Numbered from the stretch's first letter, positions 42,821 to 52,506 are shown. The stretch is DNA of 64,000 bases from Prevotella sp. (GCA_023665755.1 JAMPDF010000003.1:1-64000); one strand, 5' to 3'. The notes: generated by a model not told the origin, from the sequence alone. Numbers and translations: made by a program.

Positions 42821-44863
42821 TTAATCTAACTGAGTTTGTTTTCTTTGGTAATTATTTGATGCCACTTCATATAATTTTTGATAATCGGCTTCAACAAATA
42901 AACTACCATTTTGAATCATTTCTTCAGAATCTATATTGGCAAGTTCTAATAAATCACTATTTTCTCGTAAAGATGCATATTTAAAATGCATAGCACCTGA
43001 TTGCTTTTCACCAAAGAATTCACCAGGACCACGATGCTTTAAATCATATTCGGCCAGTGCAAAGCCATCGGTTGTTTGTTCAACCATTTTCAAACGTTCT
43101 ATACTAGACTCTGTAGGGTGATCGGTTGTAACAAAGAAACAGTACGGAATACTATCACTTCTCATAACCCTACCTCTTAATTGATGAAGAGCGGCTACCC
43201 CAAATCGCTCTGCCCCTAAAATGAGAATGGTTGTTGCATTGGGTACATTTACACCGACCTCAATAACACTTGTAGCAACCAAAATTTGGATTTCTTTATC
43301 TAAAAATTGTTGCATAATATCTTCTTTTTCAGTTGGCTTCAATTTTCCATGAATGAGCCCTACTGTAGCAATACCTTCAAAATAGCGTTTCATATTTTCA
43401 TAAATTTCAGTAGCGTTCGCAGTATCCAGCACCTCTGATTCTTCAATCAAAGGTGTCACCACATAAATCTGATGTCCCGTAGCAAGTTCTTGTTTCATAT
43501 GAACCATCACATCTTTTTTATGCGCTTTATCTACATATTTTGTTACTACCGCTTTCCTATTTTTAGGCATTGTTTTAATAATGGATATATCAGTATCTCC
43601 ATATGCAGATATGGCCAAAGTTCTGGGAATGGGCGTCGCACTCATCTTCAAGTAATTGACATCTAATCCTTTATTTTTTATCAATACCCTCTGACGTACT
43701 CCAAACCGATGTTCTTCATCTGCAATAACTGTTCCTAGGTTATAGTATGCTACGTCTTTTTGAAAAAGGGCATGTGTTCCTACAATGATTTGAATTTCAT
43801 TGGTTGCTAATTTTTGAAGGATTTCCTTTCTTTCTTTTTGGCTAGTACTTCCAGTTAAAAGTCCAATTTGAATTTGAGAAAAATCTTGAAGCAAGTCTTG
43901 AAGTGTCGCAAAATGTTGTTTGGATAAGATTTCAGTTGGACACATCAATGCAGCTTGAAATCCACCAGAAACAGTGGCCAAAAGAGCCATTACAGCAACA
44001 ATCGTTTTCCCACTTCCTACTTCTCCTTGTAATAAACGATTCATAGCATAAGGCGCAGATAAATCTTTTAAAATATCTACAATGGCCTTATCTTGATCAG
44101 GTGTAAGCTCATAAGATAATTTTTGCCTTAACTGAGAAAGGACTTCTTCTTGATAGCAAATGGCAGGGCAACCAGTTTCTTTTTGCCTCATATGATGTAA
44201 GTATTTCATAGATACTTGATATTGCAACAATTCTTCATATTGCATTCTTTTTTGTGCTTGTGCTATTTCATCTAACTGATCAGAAAAATGCAAAATCCGG
44301 ACCGTTTCTAATAAAGATAACAATTGGTGTTTTTCTAAGTAGAGTTTAGGCAAAGTTTCTTTAATTTGATTTTTATACTTGCGAAAAGCTGTCAATAAAA
44401 TTTCAAAGTATTTTTCATTTGCTATTTCTTTTACTCTATAAGTAGGTATTACATCACGACTTAGTTCATCTACTAAGACTAAGTTACTCACAGTGAATTG
44501 ATTCATTGATTGATAAAATTTCCCTTGTACACGAATAACACTACCATAATTCAATTTCCCTTTCAAATAGATGCGATTAAAAATGGTACAACGAATTTTA
44601 GTTCCCTCTACTTCTAATTGAAAGACAACGGTAGACAATTTGGATTTTAAATAATTAATGGCAATTTTGGAAACAATTGTTCCTTCTAAAATAATCGTTT
44701 CATCTAATTTGGCATCTTGTAAGGATTGCACTTTGAAATCATCATATTTAATTGGAAAATCAAATAGTAAATCTTCTATTGTTTGAATTCCTTTTTTCTT
44801 AAAAATAGTCTTATAGCGTGCTAATATATATTCTTCTTCACTTACTTGATAATCTTTTAGCAT
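42821..44863 (-). CDS. recG: ATP-dependent DNA helicase RecG
   Basis: A 680-residue helicase that drives fork reversal and branch migration. An OB-type wedge domain is near residues 50-150. The motor has Walker A GEVGSGKTIVA, motif II DEEH (RecG usually has DEQH), MSATPIPRTLA, and helicase motifs V/VI ATSVIEVGVNVPNATTILI and QLRGRVMRS. AGGAGGG precedes the ATG. It follows fakA in the same direction but after a terminator, and precedes plsX with a 27-bp gap, so it may share a transcript with plsX-rnc. Confidence 0.95.
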   Translation of the reverse strand: MLKDYQVSEEEYILARYKTIFKKKGIQTIEDLLFDFPIKYDDFKVQSLQDAKLDETIILEGTIVSKIAINYLKSKLSTVVFQLEVEGTKIRCTIFNRIYLKGKLNYGSVIRVQGKFYQSMNQFTVSNLVLVDELSRDVIPTYRVKEIANEKYFEILLTAFRKYKNQIKETLPKLYLEKHQLLSLLETVRILHFSDQLDEIAQAQKRMQYEELLQYQVSMKYLHHMRQKETGCPAICYQEEVLSQLRQKLSYELTPDQDKAIVDILKDLSAPYAMNRLLQGEVGSGKTIVAVMALLATVSGGFQAALMCPTEILSKQHFATLQDLLQDFSQIQIGLLTGSTSQKERKEILQKLATNEIQIIVGTHALFQKDVAYYNLGTVIADEEHRFGVRQRVLIKNKGLDVNYLKMSATPIPRTLAISAYGDTDISIIKTMPKNRKAVVTKYVDKAHKKDVMVHMKQELATGHQIYVVTPLIEESEVLDTANATEIYENMKRYFEGIATVGLIHGKLKPTEKEDIMQQFLDKEIQILVATSVIEVGVNVPNATTILILGAERFGVAALHQLRGRVMRSDSIPYCFFVTTDHPTESSIERLKMVEQTTDGFALAEYDLKHRGPGEFFGEKQSGAMHFKYASLRENSDLLELANIDSEEMIQNGSLFVEADYQKLYEVASNNYQRKQTQLD

Positions 44864-44885
44864 AATACCCTCCTATTTTTAAGAA

Positions 44886-44907
44886 AAAGTGGAGTTAGCT
44901 CCACTTT
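44886..44907 (-). terminator. Terminator of fakA
   Basis: AAAGTGGAG and CTCCACTTT pair around TTAG, with a T run on the minus strand. Confidence 0.75.
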
Positions 44908-44917
44908 CACTTTTTCA

Positions 44918-46618
44918 TTACTCAATTGATAAGATGTAGCTATAAACATCTTGCTTTCCAGAAATTGTTTCTACTTCAACTTTTGGATATGTTTCACTAA
45001 TGTATGCTTGTAGCATTTCGAGTTCTGTCTCATCGACATCTTTACCATAGATGATCGTAATAATTTCTTTTTCATCCATATCTACATTGGTCAAAAGGCC
45101 TTTGAATGCATCTTCTTTTTCTTTTTCTGATACTACAATTTTACCATTACAGATGCCAATGTAATCTCCTTCATTGATATGTACACCCTCAATTTCAGCA
45201 TTTCGAATGGAATAGGTAACAAGACCAGTCGTTACATTCGCCATAACACTTTTGATTTCTTCTAAAATGGTATCAATATCACCACTACTTAAATCTAACA
45301 TCGTTAGTGCAGAATATCCTTGTGCAAGAGTTTTACTAGGCACTACATATACTTTGGCTTTTTCGTAATACTTTGCGGCTTGTTCAGCAGTCAAGACAAT
45401 ATTTGAATTATTTGGGAAAACAATAATATTGTCTGCATTCAAACTATCAAATCCTTTGACAAAATCCTCTGCGGCAGGATTCATACTTTGGCCACCTTCA
45501 ACTACATAGTCTACGCCCATTTCTTTGAATACTTCAATCAATCCTTCGCCAGAAGCAACTGACACAATAGCAAATTTTTTATGCACATCTTTTTTTCTTG
45601 CTTCTACACATTCAGGACAATTACATTGTTCTTGATTGGCCTGTTCACCAACAGTTGTTTCAGTATGTTGAACAGACATATTCTCAATTTTTAAGGTAAT
45701 ATATTCACCATATTGTTGACAATGATTCAGTACTACCCCCGGTGTTTTTGTATGCACATGTACTTTTACAATATCTTCATCTTTTAAAGCGACAATACTA
45801 TCTCCAAGTGTTTCTAAGAATTCAACAATCGTTTTTACTTCAAAATGAGCGACGTCTACTTTCTTATGTTGTAACTGAAGAATAAATTCTGTACAATAAC
45901 CATATTCTAATTCACTATGTGCATTAAATGAACCACGATTGACTACAGATTGATGTGTAACTACTTGATCACTTACTTCAACTATTTCTCCTAAAAGGGC
46001 TTTTTGCATACCTTCTAAAATATAGATTAAACCAGCACCACCAGAATCTACTACACCTGCTTCTTGTAAAACTGGAAGTAGACTTGGTGTACGACCTAAT
46101 GAAGCATGAGCCTCATCAATGAGAATTCGGAAGAATTCTTCAATTGTAGTTGTTTTCTTGGTTAATTTATATGCTTTCTTAGATGACTCTCTTGCAACGG
46201 TTAAAATTGTTCCTTCTACTGGTTTCATAACCGCATGATAAGCTTGGTCTACGCCAGATAAAAAAGCTTTCCCCAATTCTTTAGTGTTTACTTCTGCTAA
46301 ACCTTTCTCAGTTGTTCCTTTAAATCCTTTGTAAATACCTCTAAAGAATTGTGATAAGATAACCCCCGAGTTACCGCGAGCTCCCATCAACATCCCCCTA
46401 GATAGAACTTTAGATATTTCATATATTGATTTGGTTTCTAAATTTCTAATCTCATTTGCGCCCGCTTCAATGGTCATACGCATATTCGTTCCTGTATCAC
46501 CATCTGGAACAGGGAATACGTTTAATGCGTCTACTGCTTTATAATTCACAGAAAGATTAGCGGCACCATTGATGACAAGTTGCTTAAATAACTCGCCATC
46601 TATTTTTAAATGTTGCAT
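44918..46618 (-). CDS. fakA: Fatty acid kinase subunit FakA (DAK domain protein)
   Basis: A 566-residue protein of the YloV/FakA family. Residues 1-200 form the DhaL-like ATP-binding domain (VFPVPDGDTGTNMRM, ARGNSGVILSQFFRG). The middle part includes a cysteine pair CNCPEC with CVEARK, and the C-terminal part is the FakA-specific domain. With FakB it phosphorylates exogenous fatty acids to acyl-phosphate, the substrate that PlsX also makes, so its nearness to plsX is sensible. The Asp23-like gene that usually lies between rpmB and this gene is absent. rpmB is divergent. Confidence 0.9.
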   Translation of the reverse strand: MQHLKIDGELFKQLVINGAANLSVNYKAVDALNVFPVPDGDTGTNMRMTIEAGANEIRNLETKSIYEISKVLSRGMLMGARGNSGVILSQFFRGIYKGFKGTTEKGLAEVNTKELGKAFLSGVDQAYHAVMKPVEGTILTVARESSKKAYKLTKKTTTIEEFFRILIDEAHASLGRTPSLLPVLQEAGVVDSGGAGLIYILEGMQKALLGEIVEVSDQVVTHQSVVNRGSFNAHSELEYGYCTEFILQLQHKKVDVAHFEVKTIVEFLETLGDSIVALKDEDIVKVHVHTKTPGVVLNHCQQYGEYITLKIENMSVQHTETTVGEQANQEQCNCPECVEARKKDVHKKFAIVSVASGEGLIEVFKEMGVDYVVEGGQSMNPAAEDFVKGFDSLNADNIIVFPNNSNIVLTAEQAAKYYEKAKVYVVPSKTLAQGYSALTMLDLSSGDIDTILEEIKSVMANVTTGLVTYSIRNAEIEGVHINEGDYIGICNGKIVVSEKEKEDAFKGLLTNVDMDEKEIITIIYGKDVDETELEMLQAYISETYPKVEVETISGKQDVYSYILSIE

Positions 46619-46837
46619 AATACTCCTCCTCTATAAATGGGTATATTTTAAAATGCGTAATTATTTTACCATATTTTTCGTCTTTTGGCAAGCGATATAA
46701 GAACGACCGCTCAAAAAGAAAACACATTTTTGAATTATGTTGTAGTTTTTTGTCCAAAAATTGTCGTTTTCTACTTCATTTTATGATAGAAAAAGAAATT
46801 TTATGCTTAACAAAATATATTTTCCATAGTAATTCAT

Positions 46838-46866
46838 TTGCAAAATGATTGGTTTTTTGATATAAT
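46838..46866 (+). promoter_or_regulatory. rpmB promoter
   Basis: TTGCAA (46838-46843), 17-bp spacer, TATAAT (46861-46866), followed by AAGGAGG before the rpmB ATG. Confidence 0.8.
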
Positions 46867-46904
46867 AACAAAGAACTAAGTATCAATTTAAGGAGGAACC
46901 CGTT

Positions 46905-47105
46905 ATGGCAAAATGTTATGTTACAGGTTTAGGACCTAAAGCTGGAAATAATCGTTCTCACTCATTACAATCAACTCGTCGTACTTGGAAACCCAATCTT
47001 CAAAAAGTACGCATTAAAGATGAAAAAGGTCATGTAGTTAGAGTGTACGTTTCTACACGTGCTTTACGTACTGGTCTTAAGAATGGTTCAATTGAACGCG
47101 CATAA
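46905..47105 (+). CDS. rpmB: 50S ribosomal protein L28
   Basis: A 66-residue basic protein with MAKCYVTGLGPKAGNNRSHS and WKPNLQKVR, diagnostic for L28. Only one cysteine is present, so it is the zinc-independent form. It has its own promoter, strong AAGGAGG site and terminator, and faces the spoVM-thiN cluster, as in other Bacillota. Confidence 0.95.
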   Translation: MAKCYVTGLGPKAGNNRSHSLQSTRRTWKPNLQKVRIKDEKGHVVRVYVSTRALRTGLKNGSIERA

Positions 47106-47107
47106 TA

Positions 47108-47131
47108 AAAAGGCACTCTATGGTGCCTTTT
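47108..47131 (+). terminator. Terminator of rpmB
   Basis: AAAAGGCAC and GTGCCTTTT pair around a 6-nt loop. A T-rich run follows. It touches the stop codon of convergent spoVM and could serve both. Confidence 0.8.
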
Positions 47132-47234
47132 ATTTTGCTTTTTTATCCTCTTTTTCTTTTTTTGAAAATAGGCTTACCAAAAAAGCGACTATTTTAGAAA
47201 TAAACTTTGGTAACTTAATTACATAAAATCGCAT
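47130..47234 (-). CDS. spoVM: Stage V sporulation protein M (SpoVM)
   Basis: A 34-residue peptide beginning MRFYVIKLPKFISKIVAFLV, very like B. subtilis SpoVM (MKFYTIKLPKF...), an amphipathic helix that recognises the curved forespore membrane and anchors SpoIVA for coat assembly. The place between thiN and rpmB is that of B. subtilis spoVM. GGAGGG is six bases ahead of the ATG. The C-terminus is longer and highly charged (KKEKEDKKAK) compared with the 26-residue Bacillus form. It shows that the organism probably sporulates. Confidence 0.88.
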   Translation of the reverse strand: MRFYVIKLPKFISKIVAFLVSLFSKKEKEDKKAK

Positions 47235-47253
47235 AGCATCCCTCCTATTTGAT

Positions 47254-47904
47254 TCATTGTATGCAATCATTCACTGATTTATACATAAAAATAAATATTC
47301 CACCTGATTGAATGATTACCCTAGCTGATGGTGCACTTGGTAGTGACTCATTGCTTACCGCATAAGTATCTTGTTTGTGCAAAGTAACCTCTTGTAAAGG
47401 ATAGGCGGCATGTTCTATTGTGATTACAGAATCTACATCAGCAAAAATGGAAAAATACTGATATACTTTAGGTATGGTATAACACTTTCCTTCTTGAAGA
47501 TATTGGATATGATTTTGCTCATTCAACAAATGAATTCGGTAATCTTTATATTTAGCTAGTAAGCGATAGGCTGTATATTCATGATCTAATCTTCCCCCTA
47601 AGGCATCATACACTTCTATATCTAAATGACGTGCACCTTGTAATGAGGCCATATGCATCAAAGCAAGTTCCAAATCTGTCTCATTTTTTTGGCTAGGATA
47701 CATCTTTGTTTGATAGGCAAAAGACTGAATCTCTTTGTATCTATCAGTACTATCAAAATCACCAAGGGCCATATCAGGGCGAATGTGGCGTTGGTATAAG
47801 GTTATGTTTCCTCCATCCAAACCAATAAAATAATCAGATGGATTAAAATGATACTGATTTATAAAACTTTTTTCAGGACTATTGGCTACAATGATGATTT
47901 TCAC
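47254..47904 (-). CDS. thiN: Thiamine pyrophosphokinase
   Basis: A 216-residue enzyme turning thiamine into thiamine diphosphate. GLDGGNITLYQRHIRPDMALGDFDS and the following KNETDLELAL region are the family's ATP and thiamine sites; ALGGRLDH continues the fold. I start at GTG 47904, which overlaps the rpe stop (TTGTGA), because the longer ATG frame at 47925 lies inside rpe. It is part of the rsmB-rlmN-rsgA-rpe-thiN-spoVM row. Confidence 0.92.
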   Translation of the reverse strand: MKIIIVANSPEKSFINQYHFNPSDYFIGLDGGNITLYQRHIRPDMALGDFDSTDRYKEIQSFAYQTKMYPSQKNETDLELALMHMASLQGARHLDIEVYDALGGRLDHEYTAYRLLAKYKDYRIHLLNEQNHIQYLQEGKCYTIPKVYQYFSIFADVDSVITIEHAAYPLQEVTLHKQDTYAVSNESLPSAPSARVIIQSGGIFIFMYKSVNDCIQ

Positions 47905-48551
47905 AACTGCTTGAATTCCTTCCATTTTTGTTCTACATTTCCATCTTTGAAAAAGTATGTTCCCACAACCGCAATATCTACCCCCGCTTCTTTTGCTAAA
48001 GGAAGCGTTTTTTGATTCATGCCACCATCTATTTCAATCCAATAGGAATAGTGGTGGTTTTCTTTTTGTTGCTTTAACCATTTAACCTTATCTAGCATTT
48101 CTGCTTGAAAAGATTGCCCACCAAACCCTGGTTCAACGCTCATCACAAGCACCAAATCCAATTGATGCAAATAGGGTTGTAATTGTTCTACTGGTGTTTG
48201 AGGTTTAATCGCTATTCCCACTTTTTTTCCTTTTTGATGAATGATATCCATCAATAATTGTGCTTCATGCGTTGCTTCAAGATGAAACGTAATCATATCC
48301 GCACCGGCTTCTATATATTTTATGATATTGATTTCTGGTTGTTGAATCATCAAATGAGTATCAAATACCAAATGTGAATCCTTTCTGATTCTTTGAATGA
48401 GTGTTTCATCAAAGGTAAGGTTAGGTATAAATACATTATCCATCACATCTAGATGCAAAAAACGAATACCGATGCGCTCTAGTTCTTGGATAATTTTACA
48501 TATATCTTGTTGATAAACGGATAATATTGACGGAGCAATTTCCATATTCAT
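47901..48551 (-). CDS. rpe: Ribulose-phosphate 3-epimerase
   Basis: A 216-residue TIM-barrel enzyme of the pentose phosphate pathway. IAPSILS, HLDVMDNVFIPNLTF, MSVEPGFGGQ, EIDGGM and the VGTYFF end are all conserved, including metal-binding aspartates and histidine. The ATG at 48551 shares one base with the rsgA stop (TGATG). It is translationally coupled to rsgA and thiN. Confidence 0.95.
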   Translation of the reverse strand: MNMEIAPSILSVYQQDICKIIQELERIGIRFLHLDVMDNVFIPNLTFDETLIQRIRKDSHLVFDTHLMIQQPEINIIKYIEAGADMITFHLEATHEAQLLMDIIHQKGKKVGIAIKPQTPVEQLQPYLHQLDLVLVMSVEPGFGGQSFQAEMLDKVKWLKQQKENHHYSYWIEIDGGMNQKTLPLAKEAGVDIAVVGTYFFKDGNVEQKWKEFKQL

Positions 48552-49432
48552 CACCACTTTCTTTTTTGTTTGATTTCGTTTGAAATTTGAAGATAATTCT
48601 CATAACGAGAAAGAAGGATTTCTTTGTTCTCCACCGCAGATTTAATGGCACAATGAGGTTCGTTGAGATGTAAACATCCATTGTATTTACAAGACGATGA
48701 TTTTTGAAAAAATTCAATAAAACTGTGGGATAAATCAACCTGATCCATATCCATCAAATCAACAATGCCAAAACCAGGGCTATCTGCTACCCAACCTTCA
48801 CCAAAAGAAAGTAAGGTAGTTGATCTGGTCGTATGTTTTCCTCTATTTAGTGCTTTCGATATGGCATTCGTTTGAAGCGCATAATTGGCATCTACAACAT
48901 TTAGAATACTACTTTTTCCAACGCCACTTTGTCCAGTAAATACACTCACTTTATCTTTTAAATAGCCTTTAATGATATCAAATGTAGCAGGTTCTAGAGT
49001 AGATGTAATCAAAGTGTGATAGCCTATACCTTGATAATAATGAATGATTTTTTCCGCATCTTTTTTTTCGGTTTCATTCAACAAATCGACTTTATGAAAA
49101 ATCAAAATAGGTAAAATAGAGTTGTATTCTAAAATAGCAATAAAACGATCTAATAAATTTAAATTTAAATTGGGTTCTTTTAAAGAAGTAACAACAAATG
49201 CTTGGTCAATATTGCATATAGCAGGACGAACCAAATCATTTCTTCTCGCTTCTACATCGGTAATAATCGAAAAAGGAATTTCTTTTTCATACCAAACCAC
49301 ATCTCCTACTTTAATGGTTATTTTATTGTTCCTAAAAATGCCCCTTGGTTTAGCGAGTAGAGTATGCCCCGTTTCTTTGTCATATAGCGTATACTCACCA
49401 GAAATAATCCGAATAACTCTTGCTTTATTCAT
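48551..49432 (-). CDS. rsgA: Ribosome small subunit GTPase RsgA
   Basis: A 293-residue circularly permuted GTPase that checks 30S assembly. An OB fold is at the N-terminus. FHKVDLL (G4) precedes FTGQSGVGKSSILN (G1), then TTRST and DSPGFG (G3). The zinc site is C-x4-C-x5-H in CKYNGCLHLNEPH plus a further cysteine. ATG at 49432 follows GGGGA and overlaps the end of rlmN by 8 bp. The longer frame to 49504 is inside rlmN. In B. subtilis prpC and prkC come between rlmN and rsgA; they are absent here. Confidence 0.95.
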   Translation of the reverse strand: MNKARVIRIISGEYTLYDKETGHTLLAKPRGIFRNNKITIKVGDVVWYEKEIPFSIITDVEARRNDLVRPAICNIDQAFVVTSLKEPNLNLNLLDRFIAILEYNSILPILIFHKVDLLNETEKKDAEKIIHYYQGIGYHTLITSTLEPATFDIIKGYLKDKVSVFTGQSGVGKSSILNVVDANYALQTNAISKALNRGKHTTRSTTLLSFGEGWVADSPGFGIVDLMDMDQVDLSHSFIEFFQKSSSCKYNGCLHLNEPHCAIKSAVENKEILLSRYENYLQISNEIKQKRKW

Positions 49433-50483
49433 GTAAATCCCCAAGTTTTTCTTTGATTTTTTGAGCACGGAGTTGTCCACAAGCCGCGGCAATATCACCA
49501 CCATGTTCCATTCTAAGTGTTGCTTGAATACCCGACTGTTTTAATACTTCAAAAAAGGCCTCCGCATCTACTTTGGATGTTCTTTTATATGGTTTAGTCG
49601 AAACTTCATTATAGGGAATTAAATTGACATAACAATTGATCCCTTGAACAAGGGATGCTAGTTCTTTTGCGCAAGATAGTGAATCATTCATACCTTTTAA
49701 TAGGATATACTCAAAAGTCACTCTTCGATTGGTTTTCGCAATATATCCCTTTACTGCCTCTATGATTTCTGCAATCCCATATCGCTTATTGATTTTCATT
49801 ATTTGACTGCGAATGGCATCATTTGGGGCATGCAGACTGATGGCTAAATTGACTTGTAAATCAAATGTTGCAAATTCCTCAATTTTTGGAACAATACCAC
49901 AAGTAGAAACGGTAATATGTCTTGCTCCTATCTCTAACCCTTTAGCATAATTGACCACTTGTAAAAAGCGAAGTACAGTATCATAATTGTCAAAAGGTTC
50001 ACCAATCCCCATTACCACAATATTGGATACACGTTGATATTTCTCATCCAAATCCTTTTGAACCATCCATACTTGTTGTACCATTTCACCTAAAGATAGA
50101 TTTCTCACTTTTCCAAGTTCGCCACTAGCACAAAATGCACACCCCATATTACATCCTACTTGACTAGTTACACAAACACTATTTCCATAATTGTGTTTCA
50201 TCAATACAGTTTCAATGTACTTTTCATCATCTAATTCAAATAGATACTTGATGGTACCATCTTTAGAGATTTGTTTAGTCACTATTTTTAAAGGGGTAGT
50301 GGTAAACTCTGCCTCTAACATTTCTATTGTTTTTTGTGAAAGATTGGTCATATCTGAAAATTGATTGACTCTTTTTCGATATAACCATTCAAATATCTGC
50401 GTTGCTCGAAAAGGCTTTTCACCCTTTTCTACCAAAACGCTTTGTAATTCTTCTAATGTATAATCATAGATATTGTGTTTCAT
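49425..50483 (-). CDS. rlmN: Dual-specificity rRNA/tRNA methyltransferase RlmN
   Basis: A 352-residue radical SAM enzyme that methylates A2503 of 23S rRNA and A37 of some tRNAs. The iron-sulphur site is CNMGCAFC. GIGEPFDNYD, SLHAPND and the C-terminal cysteine in AAACGQL, required for the mechanism, are present. It overlaps rsmB by 20 bp. Confidence 0.95.
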   Translation of the reverse strand: MKHNIYDYTLEELQSVLVEKGEKPFRATQIFEWLYRKRVNQFSDMTNLSQKTIEMLEAEFTTTPLKIVTKQISKDGTIKYLFELDDEKYIETVLMKHNYGNSVCVTSQVGCNMGCAFCASGELGKVRNLSLGEMVQQVWMVQKDLDEKYQRVSNIVVMGIGEPFDNYDTVLRFLQVVNYAKGLEIGARHITVSTCGIVPKIEEFATFDLQVNLAISLHAPNDAIRSQIMKINKRYGIAEIIEAVKGYIAKTNRRVTFEYILLKGMNDSLSCAKELASLVQGINCYVNLIPYNEVSTKPYKRTSKVDAEAFFEVLKQSGIQATLRMEHGGDIAAACGQLRAQKIKEKLGDLHE

Positions 50484-51717
50484 CCACGCACTCCTTTAAT
50501 TTACAAATATAGAATCCATCCTGATCTGTCGTGGGTAAAAAGATGTGCTCTTCCACAATCTCAAATTCTTTGTGACGGGCTATAAATGTACGAATCATTT
50601 TTTCATTTTCATCTTGATTAATGGTACAAGTACTATATACCAAGATACCTCCTTTTTTCAAGTTGGCACAACTATTTTCTAGTATAGCCGCTTGTTCCTT
50701 TTTTATTGCATCGATTTTAGCCAGGTTCATATGGTATTTCAAGTCTGGCTTATGATGCATTACCCCCAGTCCAGAACAAGGTGCATCTATCAATATATAA
50801 TCAAAAGGTTCAGCAAATTGGGCTGTTTTTCCATCTTTTAAACAAGTTGTTACACAAGTTACACCTAGACGACTAGCAGCTTCTTCTATCAATTTCAATT
50901 TATGCTCATAAATATCACAAGCTACAATCGTACCTTGATTGCCTATCATGGCCGCAAGATGCATTGCTTTTGATCCTGGTGCACTACATACATCTAAAAT
51001 GCGTGCCCCAAAATTCGGCTGTACTACAAATCCTACTTGAATACTTGAGGCATCTTGAGGGGTAATTTTACCTTGTTGAAATAATGGATGATGCAATAAA
51101 CTACTTTCTGTTTTCAATATTACACTTTTTTCTATTTGGTAAGATATGTTTTCTTGTTGTAATATTTGTTCCACTTCTACACAAGATGTCAAGAGGGTAT
51201 TGATACGATACATATTCAAATGGTGACTTCGACAAGATAAAATCGATTCTATCTCTTTTGGATATTGATGTTTGAGTAAAGCAAGTAGTTCTACTGGTAT
51301 ACTGTAGCGTATAGCCAATGCTTCTATATTTTGACCTTCTATCTTTCTTCTCGGAGTAGTTTGATATTTTCGAAGAATGGCATTCACAAATAAAGAACCT
51401 TTGTAATCTTTTTTCTTTACTGTATCAACCAAGGCATTGACCAAAAAATAATCCTTTACTTCTAAATAATCGAGTCCATAAGCGCCCACACGTAAAGCAT
51501 TTTTCAAATAAGGCTTCACTCTTTTTCCTTGAATAAATGGCTGTAATTGGTAATCTATTTTCATTTTATGCTCAACTACACCATAAACAAGTTTGGTATA
51601 TAATTTTTTTTCATGTTCTGTAAAGATTGTAGAAGCTAAGGTATGAGAAACCACCAAATTGGTGAACCCGTCTTGATGTAAAATTTGAATTAAACTTTCA
51701 ATTACCGCTTGAAACAT
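50464..51717 (-). CDS. rsmB: 16S rRNA m5C967 methyltransferase RsmB
   Basis: A 417-residue enzyme. The N-terminal NusB-like domain (1-140) is followed by a Rossmann methyltransferase with ILDVCSAPGSKAMHLA, IDAPCSGLGVMHHKPDL and the catalytic cysteine in VYSTCTINQDENE. I choose the ATG at 51717 (MFQAVIESLI), eight bases after GGAG, because the longer frame to 51750 lies within the preceding gene. It leads the housekeeping row down to spoVM. In relatives fmt precedes it; here a gene of unknown function does. Confidence 0.93.
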   Translation of the reverse strand: MFQAVIESLIQILHQDGFTNLVVSHTLASTIFTEHEKKLYTKLVYGVVEHKMKIDYQLQPFIQGKRVKPYLKNALRVGAYGLDYLEVKDYFLVNALVDTVKKKDYKGSLFVNAILRKYQTTPRRKIEGQNIEALAIRYSIPVELLALLKHQYPKEIESILSCRSHHLNMYRINTLLTSCVEVEQILQQENISYQIEKSVILKTESSLLHHPLFQQGKITPQDASSIQVGFVVQPNFGARILDVCSAPGSKAMHLAAMIGNQGTIVACDIYEHKLKLIEEAASRLGVTCVTTCLKDGKTAQFAEPFDYILIDAPCSGLGVMHHKPDLKYHMNLAKIDAIKKEQAAILENSCANLKKGGILVYSTCTINQDENEKMIRTFIARHKEFEIVEEHIFLPTTDQDGFYICKLKECVDETQYL

Positions 51718-52364
51718 GGGGATGCTCCAATCAATACAAGTAGATACCATTGTTTTAATGTATTAAAGTAATCGATGAATTCTGACTTATCTGGCAAATA
51801 TTTCATTCCTTTTTGTATGCCTTGAAAAAAGATTGTATATGTTGATAAATCCCAATGGGTTATTTCCTTATCTTGTTTAAAAAAAGTAGGAATAAATTTT
51901 TGTTCATTAGGCTGAAGTTGGGTCAAAAGCGCTTCTTTTAAACGATAATAATACACTTTACATGAATAATAGGCTGCTTCTATTTGTTGAGCCACTTCCA
52001 CTTGAAGGGAAGGATTAAATGAATAATTCTGCCATATTTCACCATATGCAACAATTTCTTCATATTTTAGCGTATCTAAACATAAAAAAACAGATGGTTG
52101 AAACATCGTATAAAAATCTTCCATCATCTCCATTTGCATTTCTAATAAAGTGGTGGTATCATTTTCAATATAATGGCAAAGGATACTATCGTTATCACCT
52201 GCTTCAAAGCGCTTGATGTTGTTTTGGAGAGTTTCATATGTTTTACTGGTAAACTGCCATTTTTGTATCCACTCTTCATCTTGGATAAAATCCATTAACA
52301 AACGAATCGTGAAAAAAGTACGATTGATTTTTCCTATTTGAGCAATCACTTCAACTGGTTTCAT
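51702..52364 (-). CDS. Hypothetical protein upstream of rsmB
   Basis: A 220-residue, mostly helical, soluble protein without a known motif. It starts MKPVEVIAQIGKINRTFFTI and carries NDTTTLLEMQMEMMEDFYTM and EQKFIPTFFKQDKEITHWDL. It overlaps rsmB by 16 bp and is the first gene of that row, so it is likely expressed with the rRNA modification genes. I do not recognise a family; it may be restricted to close relatives. Confidence 0.7.
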   Translation of the reverse strand: MKPVEVIAQIGKINRTFFTIRLLMDFIQDEEWIQKWQFTSKTYETLQNNIKRFEAGDNDSILCHYIENDTTTLLEMQMEMMEDFYTMFQPSVFLCLDTLKYEEIVAYGEIWQNYSFNPSLQVEVAQQIEAAYYSCKVYYYRLKEALLTQLQPNEQKFIPTFFKQDKEITHWDLSTYTIFFQGIQKGMKYLPDKSEFIDYFNTLKQWYLLVLIGASPCFKR

Positions 52365-52506
52365 ATGAATATTTTCCTCCTACTTCTATAGGTTATTTTT
52401 GTATTTTAATTTATTATATACTATTTTTATTTTTTTTTCAAATAACTCATACATATTTATTAGCCTCATGCTATTTTTGCATTTTCTATATACTTTTAGA
52501 AAAAAA

